64,000 nucleotides of DNA. Source: Tistrella mobilis (GTDB lineage Bacteria > Pseudomonadota > Alphaproteobacteria > Tistrellales > Tistrellaceae). Shown here piece after piece: positions 36,104-45,574 of the stretch. How positions within the stretch are numbered: position 1 is the first letter of the stretch; every line of letters begins with the position of its first letter. Below the pieces are notes generated by a model, which had not been told where the DNA came from, searched no databases, and worked only from the letters and a program-made list of their open reading frames with translations. The translations under genes and the position numbers were made by a program. The DNA is taken from the NCBI RefSeq assembly GCF_039634785.1, contig NZ_JBBIAB010000013.1, positions 62,001 to 126,000 of the forward strand, written 5' to 3'.

Positions 36104-37600
36104 TCAGTTGCCGCTGCCGGGGATGCGGGCGACCATGCGCAGCGAGGTCGTCAGCTCTTCCATCTGCAGCCAGGGCCTGAGCCAGGCGACGGCGTTGTAG
36201 GTGCCGGGGGCACCGGGAACTTCCTTCACCGACACCCGCGCCTCGGCCAGCGGATAGCGGGCCTTCATGTCGGGGCCGCTGTCCTTGTTGGCGTTGACAT
36301 AGTTCATCACCCAGCGGTTCAGCCAGGCCTCGCAATCCTCGGCCTCCATGAACGAGCCGATCTTGTCGCGGCCCATGACCTTCAGGTAGTGGGCGAAGCG
36401 CGAGGTGGCCATGATATAGGGCAGCCGGGCCGAGATCGCGGCATTGGCGGTCGCCTCGGGCCGGTCATAGGTCTTGGGCCGCTGGGTGGTCTGTGCCCCG
36501 AAGAACACCGCATAGTCGGTGTTCTTGTAATGGCAGAGCGGCAGGAAGCCCAGCCGCGACAGCTCGGCCTCGCGCCGGTCAGTGATGCCGACCTCGGTCG
36601 GGCATTTGGCATCCGGATCGCCGTCGTCGGAAACGAAGGTGTCGAAGGGCAGGCCCTCGACCTTGCCGCCGCCCTCGGCGCCGCGGATCGCGGTGCACCA
36701 GCCATACATCGAAAAGGCCTCGGCCAGGCGCGTGCCCATCACATAGGCCGCGTTCATCCAGCAGTAATCGCCGTGATCCATGGCCTTGCGGTGGCCGCGA
36801 TCATCCAGCGGCGCCTCTTCGAAATCGAAGGCATCGACGCGCTTCGTGTGCCGGCCATAGGGCAGGCGCGCCAGCACCCGCGGCATGGTCAGCGTCACGA
36901 AGCGGCTGTCCTCGCTGTCGCGGAAGCTGCGCCACTTGGTGTATTCGGTCGATTCGAAGATCTTCTCCAGATCCCGCGGCCGGGTGAGTTCGGTGAAGTC
37001 GTCGAAGCCGAACATCTTGGGCGAGGCCGCCGAGATGAAGGGTGCGAAGGCCGCGGCCGAAACGTGGGAGACCTGGCCCAGCAGCTCCATGTCTTCAGGG
37101 CTGCCGGTGAACTCGTAATCGCCGATCAGCGCGCCATAGGGCTCGCCGCCGGGGGTGCCGAACTCGTTCTCGTAGATCTTGCGGAACAGCTGGCTCTGGT
37201 CGAATTCCACCGCCCGGGTCAGGTCGCGGTGCAGCTCGCGCTTCGACACGTTCAGCATGCGGATCTTCAGCATGCGCCCGGTCTCGGAGAAGTTGACCAT
37301 GTGGTGCATGCCGCGCCACGAGCCTTCCAGCTTCTGGAATTTCTCGTGATGCATGATCTGACCCAGCTGTTCCGACAGCTTCTCGTCGATCGCCTTGATC
37401 GCGCGGTCGATGGTCTGGGTCAGGTTCTTGGAATAGCGGACGGTGCCCTTCAGCGCCTCTTCGGTCAGCGCGCGCAGCAATTCCTCCGCGCGGTCGCGAT
37501 CGGTCTGGCGGGTGGCGGAAATCGCCTGGTCGAGCAGCGAGACCGGGGCGTCGGCAAGACCGGCTTCGGCGGCGCGGCTCTCTTCGCGGATCACGGACAT
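36104..37600 (-). CDS. tssC: TssC, large sheath subunit
   Basis: This 498-residue protein has the standard TssC features: [20 protein letters not shown] (about 23-42), [30 protein letters not shown] (about 145-164), [17 protein letters not shown] and a C-terminal [20 protein letters not shown]. With TssB it forms the contractile sheath. It lies 5 bases after tssB. Its length and closeness to canonical TssC mark it as the main sheath subunit of the two TssC proteins here. Confidence 0.97.
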   Translation of the reverse strand: MSVIREESRAAEAGLADAPVSLLDQAISATRQTDRDRAEELLRALTEEALKGTVRYSKNLTQTIDRAIKAIDEKLSEQLGQIMHHEKFQKLEGSWRGMHHMVNFSETGRMLKIRMLNVSKRELHRDLTRAVEFDQSQLFRKIYENEFGTPGGEPYGALIGDYEFTGSPEDMELLGQVSHVSAAAFAPFISAASPKMFGFDDFTELTRPRDLEKIFESTEYTKWRSFRDSEDSRFVTLTMPRVLARLPYGRHTKRVDAFDFEEAPLDDRGHRKAMDHGDYCWMNAAYVMGTRLAEAFSMYGWCTAIRGAEGGGKVEGLPFDTFVSDDGDPDAKCPTEVGITDRREAELSRLGFLPLCHYKNTDYAVFFGAQTTQRPKTYDRPEATANAAISARLPYIMATSRFAHYLKVMGRDKIGSFMEAEDCEAWLNRWVMNYVNANKDSGPDMKARYPLAEARVSVKEVPGAPGTYNAVAWLRPWLQMEELTTSLRMVARIPGSGN

Positions 37601-37605
37601 GGACC

Positions 37606-38139
37606 TTACTCCCCGGGCTTGTGGTCGACGGGGGCGCGAACACCCAGGGCATCCGACAGCTCGGCCAGCCGGGCATCGTCCTGCAGCACGCGTTCAAGCA
37701 GGTCTTCCAGCTCTTCCGAGCGGTCGACCTTGCCCATCAGGTCGCGCAGCTTCTCGCGCGTTTCCAGCAGCCGGCGCAGCGGCTCCACCTGGCGGACCAC
37801 CGCACCGGGCTCGAAATCGTCCAGGCTGGCGAAGTTGAGATGCACCGCCATTTCGCTGCCGTCGCCGGCCAGCGTGTTTTCGACGCGCAGGTCCAGCCGC
37901 GGCGCGATGCGGGCCATGACGTCGTCGAAATTGTCGCGGTCGATCTGCACGAATTTGCGGTCGCGCAGTGGCGCCAGCGGCCGTTCGGGGTCGGGATCGC
38001 CCGAGAAATCCCCCAGCACGCCGATGACGAAGGGCAGTTCCTTGTCGACGACGGCGCCTTCGGTCTCGACCTGGTAGGTGATGTGAACCCGGGGCTTGCG
38101 CACCCGGTTCAGCTTTTCATGGATACTGGTCGCGGACAT
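37606..38139 (-). CDS. tssB: TssB, small sheath subunit
   Basis: This is a 177-residue protein starting [20 protein letters not shown], with [19 protein letters not shown] (about 33-51) and [13 protein letters not shown] (about 67-79). It forms sheath protomers with TssC, and its N-terminus is the docking site for TagJ/ClpV. The ATG at 38139 is preceded by GAGGA at good spacing, which decides against an in-frame start 33 bases further upstream. It lies 69 bases after tssA. Confidence 0.97.
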   Translation of the reverse strand: MSATSIHEKLNRVRKPRVHITYQVETEGAVVDKELPFVIGVLGDFSGDPDPERPLAPLRDRKFVQIDRDNFDDVMARIAPRLDLRVENTLAGDGSEMAVHLNFASLDDFEPGAVVRQVEPLRRLLETREKLRDLMGKVDRSEELEDLLERVLQDDARLAELSDALGVRAPVDHKPGE

Positions 38140-38208
38140 GGTGTTCCTCGTGGGTGCCCTTGCTATGCGCAATGCGGTCGGCGTGGGTCGGGGTCGGGTC
38201 TGTCGACG

Positions 38209-39429
38209 TCAGGCGGCGTCGGCCGGCTTGATCCCGGCGGCGATCAGGAAATCGCGCCGGGCGGTCTCGTCGCGGATCAGTTCGGTGATCAGATCGGTCA
38301 GCGGCAGGCGGCCCCGGCGGACCGCCTCGTCCAGGGTGTAGGCGATGGGGGAATGCGGCTCGGCGGTGCGGAACCAGCCCGCCACCGCCTCGATCACCCG
38401 AAAGGCGTCCTCGCGGGTGGCGATGGCGGTCACCGGCAGGGCCATGCCGGCCGGCACCGGTGCAGCGACGGCCGGTGCCGCGGCCGTTTCCTCCGCCGGT
38501 CGATCGCCGGACGGTGCGGCCGTCCCGGCAACAGGCTCCGGGGTCCGGGGCGCCCGGGCGCCAAGGCCCAGGCGCAGCCCCTGTTCGGCGGCCTCCAGCA
38601 CCTGGCGGATGCGGGCCAGCGGCGGGGCGTCGCGGCCGGCGGCCTGGTCGAGTGCCGCATCCAGCCGCGCCAGCGCCGCGCGGGCGGCGGCGATGCCGGC
38701 CTGGGCATGATCGATATCGGCGCTGGTCATCTCGCGGCCGGCGGCTTCGATCATCGCCATGCTGGCGGCACCCTTGGCCAGGCGCTGTTCGCGGCGATCC
38801 GGCTCCAGCCGGCCCAGTTCCACCGCCTGATCGATCTGCCAGAGGGCGATGCCGCGGCCCTGCGGCCCCAGCACCGGCACCTTGCGGATCGCCTGGACCA
38901 GCACGCCGTCGCCGCTTTCGCCGTTCAGTGCCATCAGCGGCCGCACGCGCGAGGCGATACCCTCTTCATCCGGGGCGGGCCACAGCCCATCCCAGAAATC
39001 GCGGATCAGACCGGTCGCCACGTCGAAACCGAAAGCCAGGCCGGCAAAGCCGTTGAGCCGCACCTCAGCCTCGATCAGCAGCCCGGCCACCTCCAGATCC
39101 TTGGCCTTGTGGCGCAGCAGGTCGGCGGCCAGGCGGTCGATCTCGGGCCAGTGTTCGGCCGGCGCCTGGGGTTCGTCTTCCACCTCGGCCGCGCGTTCGG
39201 CGGCGCGGGCGGCGGAGCGCAGATCCTTCAGACGCCGGAACGGGGCATCGACCCGGTAATCCTCGCGCGGGTCCTCACCCGCGGGGCGGGCCCCCGCAAT
39301 CGGGTCCAGCAGGGCCTGAACGGCAGGATCGATCTTCGGGCTGGGCGGCACCGGATGGGGCTTTCCTGTCTGGTGTGACAAGACCCCCGCATGTGCATCG
39401 CGGTCACCTTCGGGGGCTGTGACAGTCAT
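38209..39429 (-). CDS. tssA: TssA baseplate/cap organiser
   Basis: The protein has 406 residues. The ImpA_N domain is recognisable in the first half: LLDPIAGARPAGEDPREDYR (about 40-59), WPEIDRLAADLLRHKAKDLEVA and FWDGLWPAPDEEG (about 143-155). A Pro/Ala linker near 295-325 precedes a C-terminal domain (AIATREDAFRVIEAVAGWF, about 339-357). TssA coordinates baseplate and sheath assembly. It is the first gene of the long minus-strand T6SS run, so a main promoter should lie in 39430-39667. Confidence 0.93.
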   Translation of the reverse strand: MTVTAPEGDRDAHAGVLSHQTGKPHPVPPSPKIDPAVQALLDPIAGARPAGEDPREDYRVDAPFRRLKDLRSAARAAERAAEVEDEPQAPAEHWPEIDRLAADLLRHKAKDLEVAGLLIEAEVRLNGFAGLAFGFDVATGLIRDFWDGLWPAPDEEGIASRVRPLMALNGESGDGVLVQAIRKVPVLGPQGRGIALWQIDQAVELGRLEPDRREQRLAKGAASMAMIEAAGREMTSADIDHAQAGIAAARAALARLDAALDQAAGRDAPPLARIRQVLEAAEQGLRLGLGARAPRTPEPVAGTAAPSGDRPAEETAAAPAVAAPVPAGMALPVTAIATREDAFRVIEAVAGWFRTAEPHSPIAYTLDEAVRRGRLPLTDLITELIRDETARRDFLIAAGIKPADAA

Positions 39430-39667
39430 CGTTCAGTCATCTTTCCGCGATCATCGGTCATCCAAAGCATCAGATGTCGTCGAAACGCGGCGCGAGGTGT
39501 CTGCCTGAGTCGGCAGTTTTCCTGCATTTGCGCGAATTGCCACGCCACAGGGAAATCTGTCGTCTCGCTTTCTCAGTGATAGGCAAAACCGCCTGTGACC
39601 GGGTGGAGCATTTTTAGGGTCGTTCCGGCACAGCAGATAGAACCGGTCAAAACTGTCATGGAACCCA
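39430..39667 (-). promoter_or_regulatory. Upstream region of tssA (promoter not resolved)
   Basis: This 238-base gap between the exported-protein gene and tssA is less GC-rich than the coding DNA around it and should contain the promoter of the T6SS run. I looked for a GG-N10-GC (sigma-54) pair and for sigma-70 boxes on the minus strand and saw no convincing match; TGGCAATTCGCGC (complement of about 39531-39543) is only suggestive. The assignment rests on position. Confidence 0.35.
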
Positions 39668-40159
39668 TCAGCGATAAGGTTCCACTTCGCTCACGATCAC
39701 GGCACCGGGCACCGGCAGATCCCGACGCTCGACCCCCGCCAGCCAGATCGCATAGCGGCCCGAGGCCGGGGCATCGATGGTCAGCGCCGGGTTGCGATCC
39801 CCCGCCGCCCCGTCATCGGCGCAGCGCCAGCTGCCGTCGGGGAAGCCCACCACCAGGGCCGTATCGCTGGCGGCAACCGCATAAAGATGCAGCGGCCGGT
39901 TACCCGCCTGAAAATCCAGAACCAGATCCGGACGATCGCCGCCCAGGAATCCCGGGCATCCGGCCACGAAATCCGCCGCCGGCACGGTGCCGCCGCCGAT
40001 CACACCCACCGGATAGGGGTCCTGCACGAAGCCGCTGGTCAGCTGCACCGTTCCGAAATGCGGGGCGGCCATACGCGCGCCCTCGGGATCCGCCGCCAGC
40101 GCCTGGGGGCAGAGCATCAGACAGCCGCCGACAAACACGTTACGGAGTGTTGATTTCAT
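39668..40159 (-). CDS. Small exported protein with a PPC-like domain
   Basis: This is a 163-residue protein with a clear signal peptide (about 5-24, VFVGGCLMLCPQALA). The mature part resembles a bacterial pre-peptidase C-terminal (PPC) beta-sandwich: DLVLDFQAGNRPLHLYAVAA, a DGSWRCADD turn and a final SGRYAIWLAGV. The ATG at 40159, with AGAGG nine bases upstream, places the signal peptide at the N-terminus, so it is preferred to an upstream in-frame start. It lies between tssA and the divergent hcp operon. A link with the T6SS is suggested only by position. Confidence 0.75.
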   Translation of the reverse strand: MKSTLRNVFVGGCLMLCPQALAADPEGARMAAPHFGTVQLTSGFVQDPYPVGVIGGGTVPAADFVAGCPGFLGGDRPDLVLDFQAGNRPLHLYAVAASDTALVVGFPDGSWRCADDGAAGDRNPALTIDAPASGRYAIWLAGVERRDLPVPGAVIVSEVEPYR

Positions 40160-40451
40160 CTTCACCAACCTCTGGGTTGCACATCCGGGCACCTGTTCCG
40201 AAGCCCGCAGCCTGCCTCACTCTGCCGTCGGGCCTGTGACCAAAAAAGGTTAATAAGCTGTTAATTGAAAGACGTGACGCAATGTTCAGAGGTAAAAACC
40301 GGATTTCACGAAACGACCATTGACTCAATTTCGGACTCAGTGAAAAAACGTTAGCGGGAACCGGCGGAAACTGCGAGCCTCGAATAAGAGGTACTTCCCG
40401 CTTGCTCCGGAAACGGCATCCATGAACCCGAAAGAGGCGTAGAGGAACGCA
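40160..40451. promoter_or_regulatory. Divergent intergenic region upstream of hcp
   Basis: This gene-free 292-base region is much more AT-rich in its middle (about 40240-40350) than its surroundings. It should hold the hcp promoter rightward and that of the exported-protein gene leftward. TTGACT (40320-40325) is a possible -35, but the spaced -10 (around 40343) is poor. ACTCA occurs twice (TGACTCA at 40321 and GGACTCAG at 40333), a possible operator. The hcp ribosome site GAGGA lies five bases before the ATG. No clear sigma-54 element was seen. Confidence 0.4.
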
Positions 40452-40925
40452 ATGATCTATCTGAATATCGAGGGAATTCAGGGTGACGCCACCCACGAGA
40501 CCCACAAGAACTGGATCGACGTGTCGTCGATGACCTGGGGCACCCACCGGGCAGTCTCCACCCCCTCTGGTTCGGCCCAGAACCGCGAAGCCTCGGAGCC
40601 GGTGATCGGCGAAGTGCACATCACCAAGCTGATGGACGGTTCGTCGCTGAAGCTGTTCGAGGCCGCCGCCACCGGTAATCAGGGCAAGCAGATCCAGATC
40701 CACCTGGTCACCACGGGCAATCCCGGCAACACCTACATGGAATACACCCTCACCGACACGCTGGTGAGCGGGTACCAGATCAACACCTCGGGCGATCGCC
40801 CGGTCGAGGAAATCACGCTGAACTTCACCCGCGTGGACATGAAGTACACCACCTACGATGCCAACAACCGGCCGCTGAACAACATCGCCGCCGGCTACGA
40901 CATCGCCACCACCCGGAAGTCCTGA
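40452..40925 (+). CDS. hcp: Hcp tube protein (TssD)
   Basis: This 157-residue protein is recognisably Hcp: IEGIQGDATHETHKNWIDVS (about 6-25), GEVHITKLMDGSSLKLFEA (about 56-74) and a C-terminal EEITLNFTRVDMKYT. Hcp hexamers stack into the inner tube and can carry small effectors. It has a strong ribosome site and its own upstream region, is separated from the T6SS run on the other strand, and opens the vgrG/Rhs operon. A stem-loop follows 12 bases after the stop. Confidence 0.97.
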   Translation: MIYLNIEGIQGDATHETHKNWIDVSSMTWGTHRAVSTPSGSAQNREASEPVIGEVHITKLMDGSSLKLFEAAATGNQGKQIQIHLVTTGNPGNTYMEYTLTDTLVSGYQINTSGDRPVEEITLNFTRVDMKYTTYDANNRPLNNIAAGYDIATTRKS

Positions 40926-40937
40926 CCGGTCACGCAT

Positions 40938-40959
40938 GATCGGGCCATCCTGCCCGATC
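40938..40959 (+). terminator. Stem-loop after hcp
   Basis: GATCGGGC (938-945) and GCCCGATC (952-959) form a perfect 8-bp stem with a 6-base loop just after the hcp stop. There is no T-run, so it is more likely a partial terminator or a 3' stabiliser that keeps hcp mRNA in excess over the downstream genes than a full stop. Confidence 0.5.
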
Positions 40960-41095
40960 ACCATGGGATCCGATGCCGTTCATGGGGCCGCCCGCGCCGG
41001 CTGCGCCCGCGGCCCCTCTCCCGCTCGGGTTCCGTGCTGCCCGGACCTCCTTTCCTCTATCTCCCCCCTTCCTCCGTCACAAACCCCGGCACGCC

Positions 41096-41728
41096 ATGTC
41101 TCCGAGGACCAGACGTCTGCGCTCGCTCACCGTCGTTCTGGCGGCGGCCCCTGTCTGGGCCGCCTGTTCCGGCGCCGATCTGGCCGGGCTGGACCGGCCC
41201 GAAGAGGCCGGCACGCCGGTTGCGAGCTTCGATACCGGCGCGCCGCCCAAGACTTTTGCGGCCACGATGAAGATGTCGGGCGGCGGCTTCGCCACCGGAA
41301 CCTCGGACGTGCTGCCGCCGCCGCTGCTGCCGGACGCCGCCAGCCGTGCCGAAACCGCCCGCGCCATCGCGCTGAAGGCCGAGGCGCTGGCCGCCGAGGC
41401 CGAGCGGGACCGCGCGCTGCGCGCGCGGCAGCTTGATGCGCTAACCGTACAGCTTTCCGCTTTGCGCACGCGCGACGAGGCCGCCGATCCGGCCGAGGCC
41501 GAGGCCCGTGCGGCACTTCGCCGGGCCGTTGCCGCCAATCGCCCGCCGGGGCGGGTGGTGGTGCGATCCTCCGACGGCGGCATGGCCGAAATGGGCGGCA
41601 TGATCCGCTCGCTCGGCGGCGTGGTCCGCGGGCTGGGCGATCCGCTGCCTGCCGAACCGCTGCCTGCCGATCCCCTGGCCGCAGATCCGGCCGCTGCCGC
41701 GTCTCCCACCCCGCCTTCCGCTGAATAG
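41096..41728 (+). CDS. Probable lipoprotein with coiled-coil segment, unknown function
   Basis: This is a 210-residue protein. The N-terminus RRLRSLTVVLAAAPVWAAC looks like a lipoprotein signal with the cysteine near residue 24, although Trp at -3 is not ideal. A charged Ala-rich coiled coil follows (about 85-140, AIALKAEALAAEAERDRALR), then a Gly/Met-rich part and a repetitive PLPADPLAADP tail. The start at 41096 fits the signal; the frame is open further upstream over Pro-rich, non-conserved sequence. It lies between hcp and vgrG. It could be a TagQ-like sensor or an effector accessory, but no family was recognised. Confidence 0.65.
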   Translation: MSPRTRRLRSLTVVLAAAPVWAACSGADLAGLDRPEEAGTPVASFDTGAPPKTFAATMKMSGGGFATGTSDVLPPPLLPDAASRAETARAIALKAEALAAEAERDRALRARQLDALTVQLSALRTRDEAADPAEAEARAALRRAVAANRPPGRVVVRSSDGGMAEMGGMIRSLGGVVRGLGDPLPAEPLPADPLAADPAAAASPTPPSAE

Positions 41729-41741
41729 GACGACCCGACCG

Positions 41742-42332
41742 ATGGCCCTCGACGACACCCTGAACCGCCTGCACCGCACCTTTTTCGACCTGACCGTGGT
41801 GGTCGACACGGCGCTGCGTGCCGAAACCCCGCCCGCGATCGACGAGATCTGGCCGCGGATCGAGCCCTTCGGCCGGATCCTGACCTATCTGCACGACGAG
41901 CTGCGCGCCGCCGCCCCCTCTCCCGGCGGGCGGGCCCGGCTTGCCTGGTCCGGTGCCGCCCGCGACACCGCGCCGGCCGCCCATGGCGCGGCCGAGACCA
42001 CCGTCACCCGCGGCATCACCTGCGCGGTGCGCGCCGAGGCGGGCCTGCGCTTCTGGCATCTGGGCGAGGGCCGGCCGGGCGATGCCGCCTTCCGCGCCTA
42101 TGTCGACCGGCTGGGCCGCACCGCGGCGGAAGCCGGCGGCAGCGTACCCGCGGCGGCGATCCGCGGCTTCATCGGCGACAATGGCAGCACCACCACGCTG
42201 ATCCGCCGCCCGGTGCAGCAGGCGGACCTGCCGCCGATGGCGCGGCTTGTGGCGCTGACCGCCCTTGTCGCCGCCTCGATCGAGATGCTGGCCCCGGCGC
42301 ATCCGCCCGTTCCGGCCGCAATGGAAGCCTGA
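41742..42332 (+). CDS. Unknown protein in the hcp-vgrG operon
   Basis: This 196-residue soluble protein has no signal peptide. It opens MALDDTLNRLHRTFFDLTVV and contains RGFIGDNGSTTTLIRRP (about 147-163). No family was recognised. It starts 13 bases after the preceding gene, and vgrG begins 4 bases after its stop, so it belongs to the operon. Proteins in this position are often VgrG adaptors or accessory factors, but nothing specific supports that here. Confidence 0.65.
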   Translation: MALDDTLNRLHRTFFDLTVVVDTALRAETPPAIDEIWPRIEPFGRILTYLHDELRAAAPSPGGRARLAWSGAARDTAPAAHGAAETTVTRGITCAVRAEAGLRFWHLGEGRPGDAAFRAYVDRLGRTAAEAGGSVPAAAIRGFIGDNGSTTTLIRRPVQQADLPPMARLVALTALVAASIEMLAPAHPPVPAAMEA

Positions 42333-42336
42333 ACCG

Positions 42337-44319
42337 ATGACCGACCTCACCAGCCCGCCGTCTTTCGGGTCGGGCGATCTGGCGGCACTCTTCGGCGATG
42401 TGATCCAGGACGGCCGCCTGCTCACCATCGACAGCCCGCTCGGGCCCGACATGCTGCTGCTTGAACGCCTGGTCGGCGAGGAGGCCCTGTCGGAGCCCTT
42501 CCGCTTCGAGCTGACGGTGCGCGCCAAGCGCGACGACATCGCTTCGGCAGAGCTGGTCGGCCACAGGGTATCCTTCACGCTGGAGCGTGCCGACGGCAGC
42601 CGCCGGCCGTGGAGCGGCCATGTCGAGCGGGTGGTGGCGGGGGCGGCCATCGCCAAGGGCCAGCGCTATTATCACCTGGAAGTGCGCCCCTGGCTCTGGC
42701 AATTGACCCACAAGACCGATTGCCGGATCTTTCAGGACAAGTCGACGCTCGACATCCTGGAAGAGATCTTCGGGGAATTCGGCTTCCGGGATTACGATTT
42801 CTCGGGCGTGCTCAACACGCCGCCCAAGCGCGATTATTGCGTCCAGTACCGCGAAAGCAGCTTCGCCTTCGTCTCGCGGCTGCTGGAAGAAGACGGCATC
42901 TTCTACTATTTCGCCCATACCGACGACGGCGCCCATGTGCTGACGCTTGCCGACGGCGCCCATGCCTATGTGCCGGTGCCCGAGCAGGAGCTGCGCTATG
43001 CCGCGACCGATGTCGACCTGAACAACGTCACCCGCTGGCGCCATGCCTGGCGCTTCGTGCCCGGGCGCTGGGCAGGGTCGGATTACAATTTCGAGATGCC
43101 CGGCACCGATCTCGCCAGCGAGGCCGCCTCGGTCACGCCGCTGGAGACCAACCGCGCCTTCGAGATCTATGACTGGCATGCCCGTTTCCAGACCCGCGAT
43201 GCCGGCGCCCGGATCAGCCGGCGGCGGATGCAGGCGATGGAAACCGGCCATGACACGGTGCAGGCGGCCTCCACCGCCCGCGACCTGGCCCCGGCGCTGT
43301 CGTTCACCATCTTCGGCCATCCGGCGGCCGACGAGGCCGGGCGCGGCTATGCGGTGGTGCGCATCCGCCATCACGCGATCGACACCACCTATGACACGGG
43401 GCCCGACCGGCGGCCGCCGACCTACGAGAACAGCTTCACCGCCCTGCCGGTGGAGGTGGGTTTCGTGCCCGCCCGCACCACCCCGCAGCCGCGGATCGAC
43501 GGCATCCAGACGGCGACCGTGGTCGGCCCCGCAGGCGAGGAAATCCACACCGACCGCTATGGCCGGATCAAGGTGCAGTTCCCCTGGGACCGCTATGCCA
43601 CCGGCGACGACCGCTCATCCTGCTGGCTGCGGGTGATGCAGCCCTGGGGCGGGCGCAATATGGGCGCGCAGACCATCCCGCGCATCGGCATGGAGGTGAT
43701 GGTTTCCTTCGTCGAAGGCGACCCCGACCGGCCGCTCGCGATCGGCATCGTGCCCAATGCCGGCACCATGCCGCCCCTGACCCTGCCCGCGACCAAGACC
43801 CGCACCGCCTTCAAATCGGCATCCAGCCCCGGCGGCGGCGGCTTCAACGAAATGACGTTTGAAGATCTGGCCGGGGCGGAAGAGCTGATGATGCGCGCAC
43901 AGCGCGACCAGACCGAACTGGTCGGCCGCAACCGCATGGTCAACACCGCCAATGTCTCCACCCAGGATACCGGCACGCTCTGGGGCAGCCGGGTGGGCGA
44001 CAGCGAGATCGTGATGACGCAGGCCTCGATCCTGATCCAGCACAAGCAGAGCCGGATCATCCTGGATGGAGAGCGGGTGCGGATCGAATTCACCAACGGC
44101 CATTTCATCGATCTGTCGGCCGAGGGCGTGATCATCTCGTCCACCGCCAAGATCGTGACCGTGCGCGACGAGAGCAATTTCACCGCCGTCGACGGCGAAG
44201 GCGTGGTCGCCAAGGGCAAGGTGGTCCACACGGTCGATGCCGGCGAGAGCAACGATGTGACCGTCTCGGCCGAAGGCGTCGCCGTCAACGGCAAGGTCGT
44301 GCTGCTCAACTGCGAGTGA
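42337..44319 (+). CDS. vgrG: VgrG spike protein (TssI), standard length
   Basis: This 660-residue VgrG closely parallels the one at 4789-7515: IQDGRLLTIDSPLG at the N-terminus, CRIFQDKSTLDILEEIFGEF, NTPPKRDYCVQYRE, EEIHTDRYGRIKVQFPW, WGGRNMGAQTIPRIGMEV and FVEGDPDRPLAIG, then the gp5-like needle with NTANVSTQDTGTLWG. It ends soon after the needle (VTVSAEGVAVNGKVVLLNCE), with no extra domain, so it probably carries the Rhs effector through the PAAR tip encoded downstream. The ATG at 42337 lies 4 bases after the upstream stop and matches the family start; an in-frame TTG further upstream is ignored. Confidence 0.96.
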   Translation: MTDLTSPPSFGSGDLAALFGDVIQDGRLLTIDSPLGPDMLLLERLVGEEALSEPFRFELTVRAKRDDIASAELVGHRVSFTLERADGSRRPWSGHVERVVAGAAIAKGQRYYHLEVRPWLWQLTHKTDCRIFQDKSTLDILEEIFGEFGFRDYDFSGVLNTPPKRDYCVQYRESSFAFVSRLLEEDGIFYYFAHTDDGAHVLTLADGAHAYVPVPEQELRYAATDVDLNNVTRWRHAWRFVPGRWAGSDYNFEMPGTDLASEAASVTPLETNRAFEIYDWHARFQTRDAGARISRRRMQAMETGHDTVQAASTARDLAPALSFTIFGHPAADEAGRGYAVVRIRHHAIDTTYDTGPDRRPPTYENSFTALPVEVGFVPARTTPQPRIDGIQTATVVGPAGEEIHTDRYGRIKVQFPWDRYATGDDRSSCWLRVMQPWGGRNMGAQTIPRIGMEVMVSFVEGDPDRPLAIGIVPNAGTMPPLTLPATKTRTAFKSASSPGGGGFNEMTFEDLAGAEELMMRAQRDQTELVGRNRMVNTANVSTQDTGTLWGSRVGDSEIVMTQASILIQHKQSRIILDGERVRIEFTNGHFIDLSAEGVIISSTAKIVTVRDESNFTAVDGEGVVAKGKVVHTVDAGESNDVTVSAEGVAVNGKVVLLNCE

Positions 44320-44351
44320 CATCTGAAGCCATAGCAGGAGATCCCTCCCCC

Positions 44352-45110
44352 ATGTCCTTTCCCGGATACAGCGTCGGCGCACCGGTGATGGGCGGCCATC
44401 AGGGCATCAAGGATTATGCGCTGGGTGCCATCACCGAGGTCGCAGCCCCGATGCTCGGCCCCCGCGACCGCACCGACATCGTTCCCGAACTGCCGCCGGC
44501 GATCGCGCGCGCGGCCGAAGCCGCCCTGCAAAGCAAGGCCGCCCAGGCGATTCAGGGCGGCGGCGCCGCCGTGGCCCAGGGCTATGCCGCGGATCTGGGG
44601 CCAGTGACGGGTGCCGCAGGCGCGGTGGCGGGCGGCGCGAGCGGTGCCGGCGGCCTGTTCTCAAGCCTGCAGGACGCCGTGGCCGGCGGCATGACGCTGC
44701 CGCTTCAGGAACTGACCCCCGACATCCTGCCGATGGCCGCCCGGCTGGTGCAGGCGCCGGAAGTCGCCGCCGCCGACCTGCTGCGCCGGGCCGGCGCCCG
44801 CATGGCCGAACGCGCCCGCGCGGTCGCCATGGAACGCATGGGCCTGTCGGGCAGCCTGGCCGACGCCGCAACCCAAGGCCTGGCCCAGGTGGCCGGCGGC
44901 GCCGATCCGGCCCAGGTCGCGATCGGCGCGCTGATGGGCGGCGCGGTGCCCTTTGGCGACGGTACCGAAGACGGCGGCACGGGCGATGCGGTGCTCGATG
45001 CCGGCGCGAAGGTGCTGTCGGGAGAGGTGCTGAAACCGGTGACCTTCTCCGAGGCGGCCGCCCCCGGCGGTACGCCCGGCTTCGCACCGCCCGGCCTCCA
45101 CACGAAATAA
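44352..45110 (+). CDS. Ala/Gly-rich unknown protein between vgrG and the Eag chaperone
   Basis: This is a 252-residue protein preceded by AGGAG at good spacing. It starts MSFPGYSVGAPVMGGHQGIK and is largely Ala/Gly/Leu-rich helices (QSKAAQAIQGGGAAVAQGYA, then DLLRRAGARMAERARAVAME), with an acidic stretch near 200 (DGTEDGGTGD). No family was recognised and there is no signal peptide. Its place between vgrG and the chaperone-effector pair suggests a role in assembling the loaded spike. Confidence 0.65.
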   Translation: MSFPGYSVGAPVMGGHQGIKDYALGAITEVAAPMLGPRDRTDIVPELPPAIARAAEAALQSKAAQAIQGGGAAVAQGYAADLGPVTGAAGAVAGGASGAGGLFSSLQDAVAGGMTLPLQELTPDILPMAARLVQAPEVAAADLLRRAGARMAERARAVAMERMGLSGSLADAATQGLAQVAGGADPAQVAIGALMGGAVPFGDGTEDGGTGDAVLDAGAKVLSGEVLKPVTFSEAAAPGGTPGFAPPGLHTK

Positions 45111-45156
45111 CGCCCTCGTCTTCTTTCCCACCATCATTCACGGATGACCCCGCCCC

Positions 45157-45570
45157 ATGTACGCCCTTCAGGAAGGCCATCTCGATCTGCCCACCGACTG
45201 GGAGGACCAGTCGGTCAACGTCTTCGCGCCCCCGGGGGCGAAGTCTCAGGGGCTGTCGCTGGTGGTGACCCGCGAGCCGCTGCCGCCGGCGACCGATATC
45301 CGCGCCTATGCCGAGGCGGAAGTGAAGCGCATGGGCAAGGAGCTGAAGGCCTTCTCGCTGCTCGCCCGCCATCCGCTGGAGATCGGGGATCAGGCGATCG
45401 AGGCCTATGAGGTGCGGTGGAAATCCGACAAGGGCCTGGTCCATCAGCTGCTGGCGGCGGTGGAGGCCGATGGCCGGGCGCTGATCTTCACGGCGACGAA
45501 GCCGGTCGACATGGCGCCGGCCCTGCGCGACCGCCTGCTGGCGGTGATCCAGAGCTTCCGGAAGGCCTGA
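45157..45570 (+). CDS. Eag-type effector chaperone (DUF1795/DcrB-like)
   Basis: This 137-residue protein carries the family signature: LQEGHLDLPTDWEDQSVNVF (about 4-23), LSLVVTREPLPP (about 32-43) and a late ADGRALIFTATKP. Eag proteins dimerise and shield the N-terminal membrane segments of prePAAR/Rhs effectors, loading them on VgrG. It lies 4 bases before the Rhs gene, whose N-terminus has just such membrane segments. Confidence 0.93.
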   Translation: MYALQEGHLDLPTDWEDQSVNVFAPPGAKSQGLSLVVTREPLPPATDIRAYAEAEVKRMGKELKAFSLLARHPLEIGDQAIEAYEVRWKSDKGLVHQLLAAVEADGRALIFTATKPVDMAPALRDRLLAVIQSFRKA

Positions 45571-45574
45571 GCCG

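Noticed and set aside
40193..40451. A sigma-54 promoter for hcp
   Set aside because: Scanning for GG-N10-GC gave only pairs spaced 8 or 9 bases apart. I could not support it.
41096..41728. Calling the small lipoprotein TagQ
   Set aside because: It is unlinked to tagT/S/R, has a poor lipobox and shows no recognisable TagQ features.
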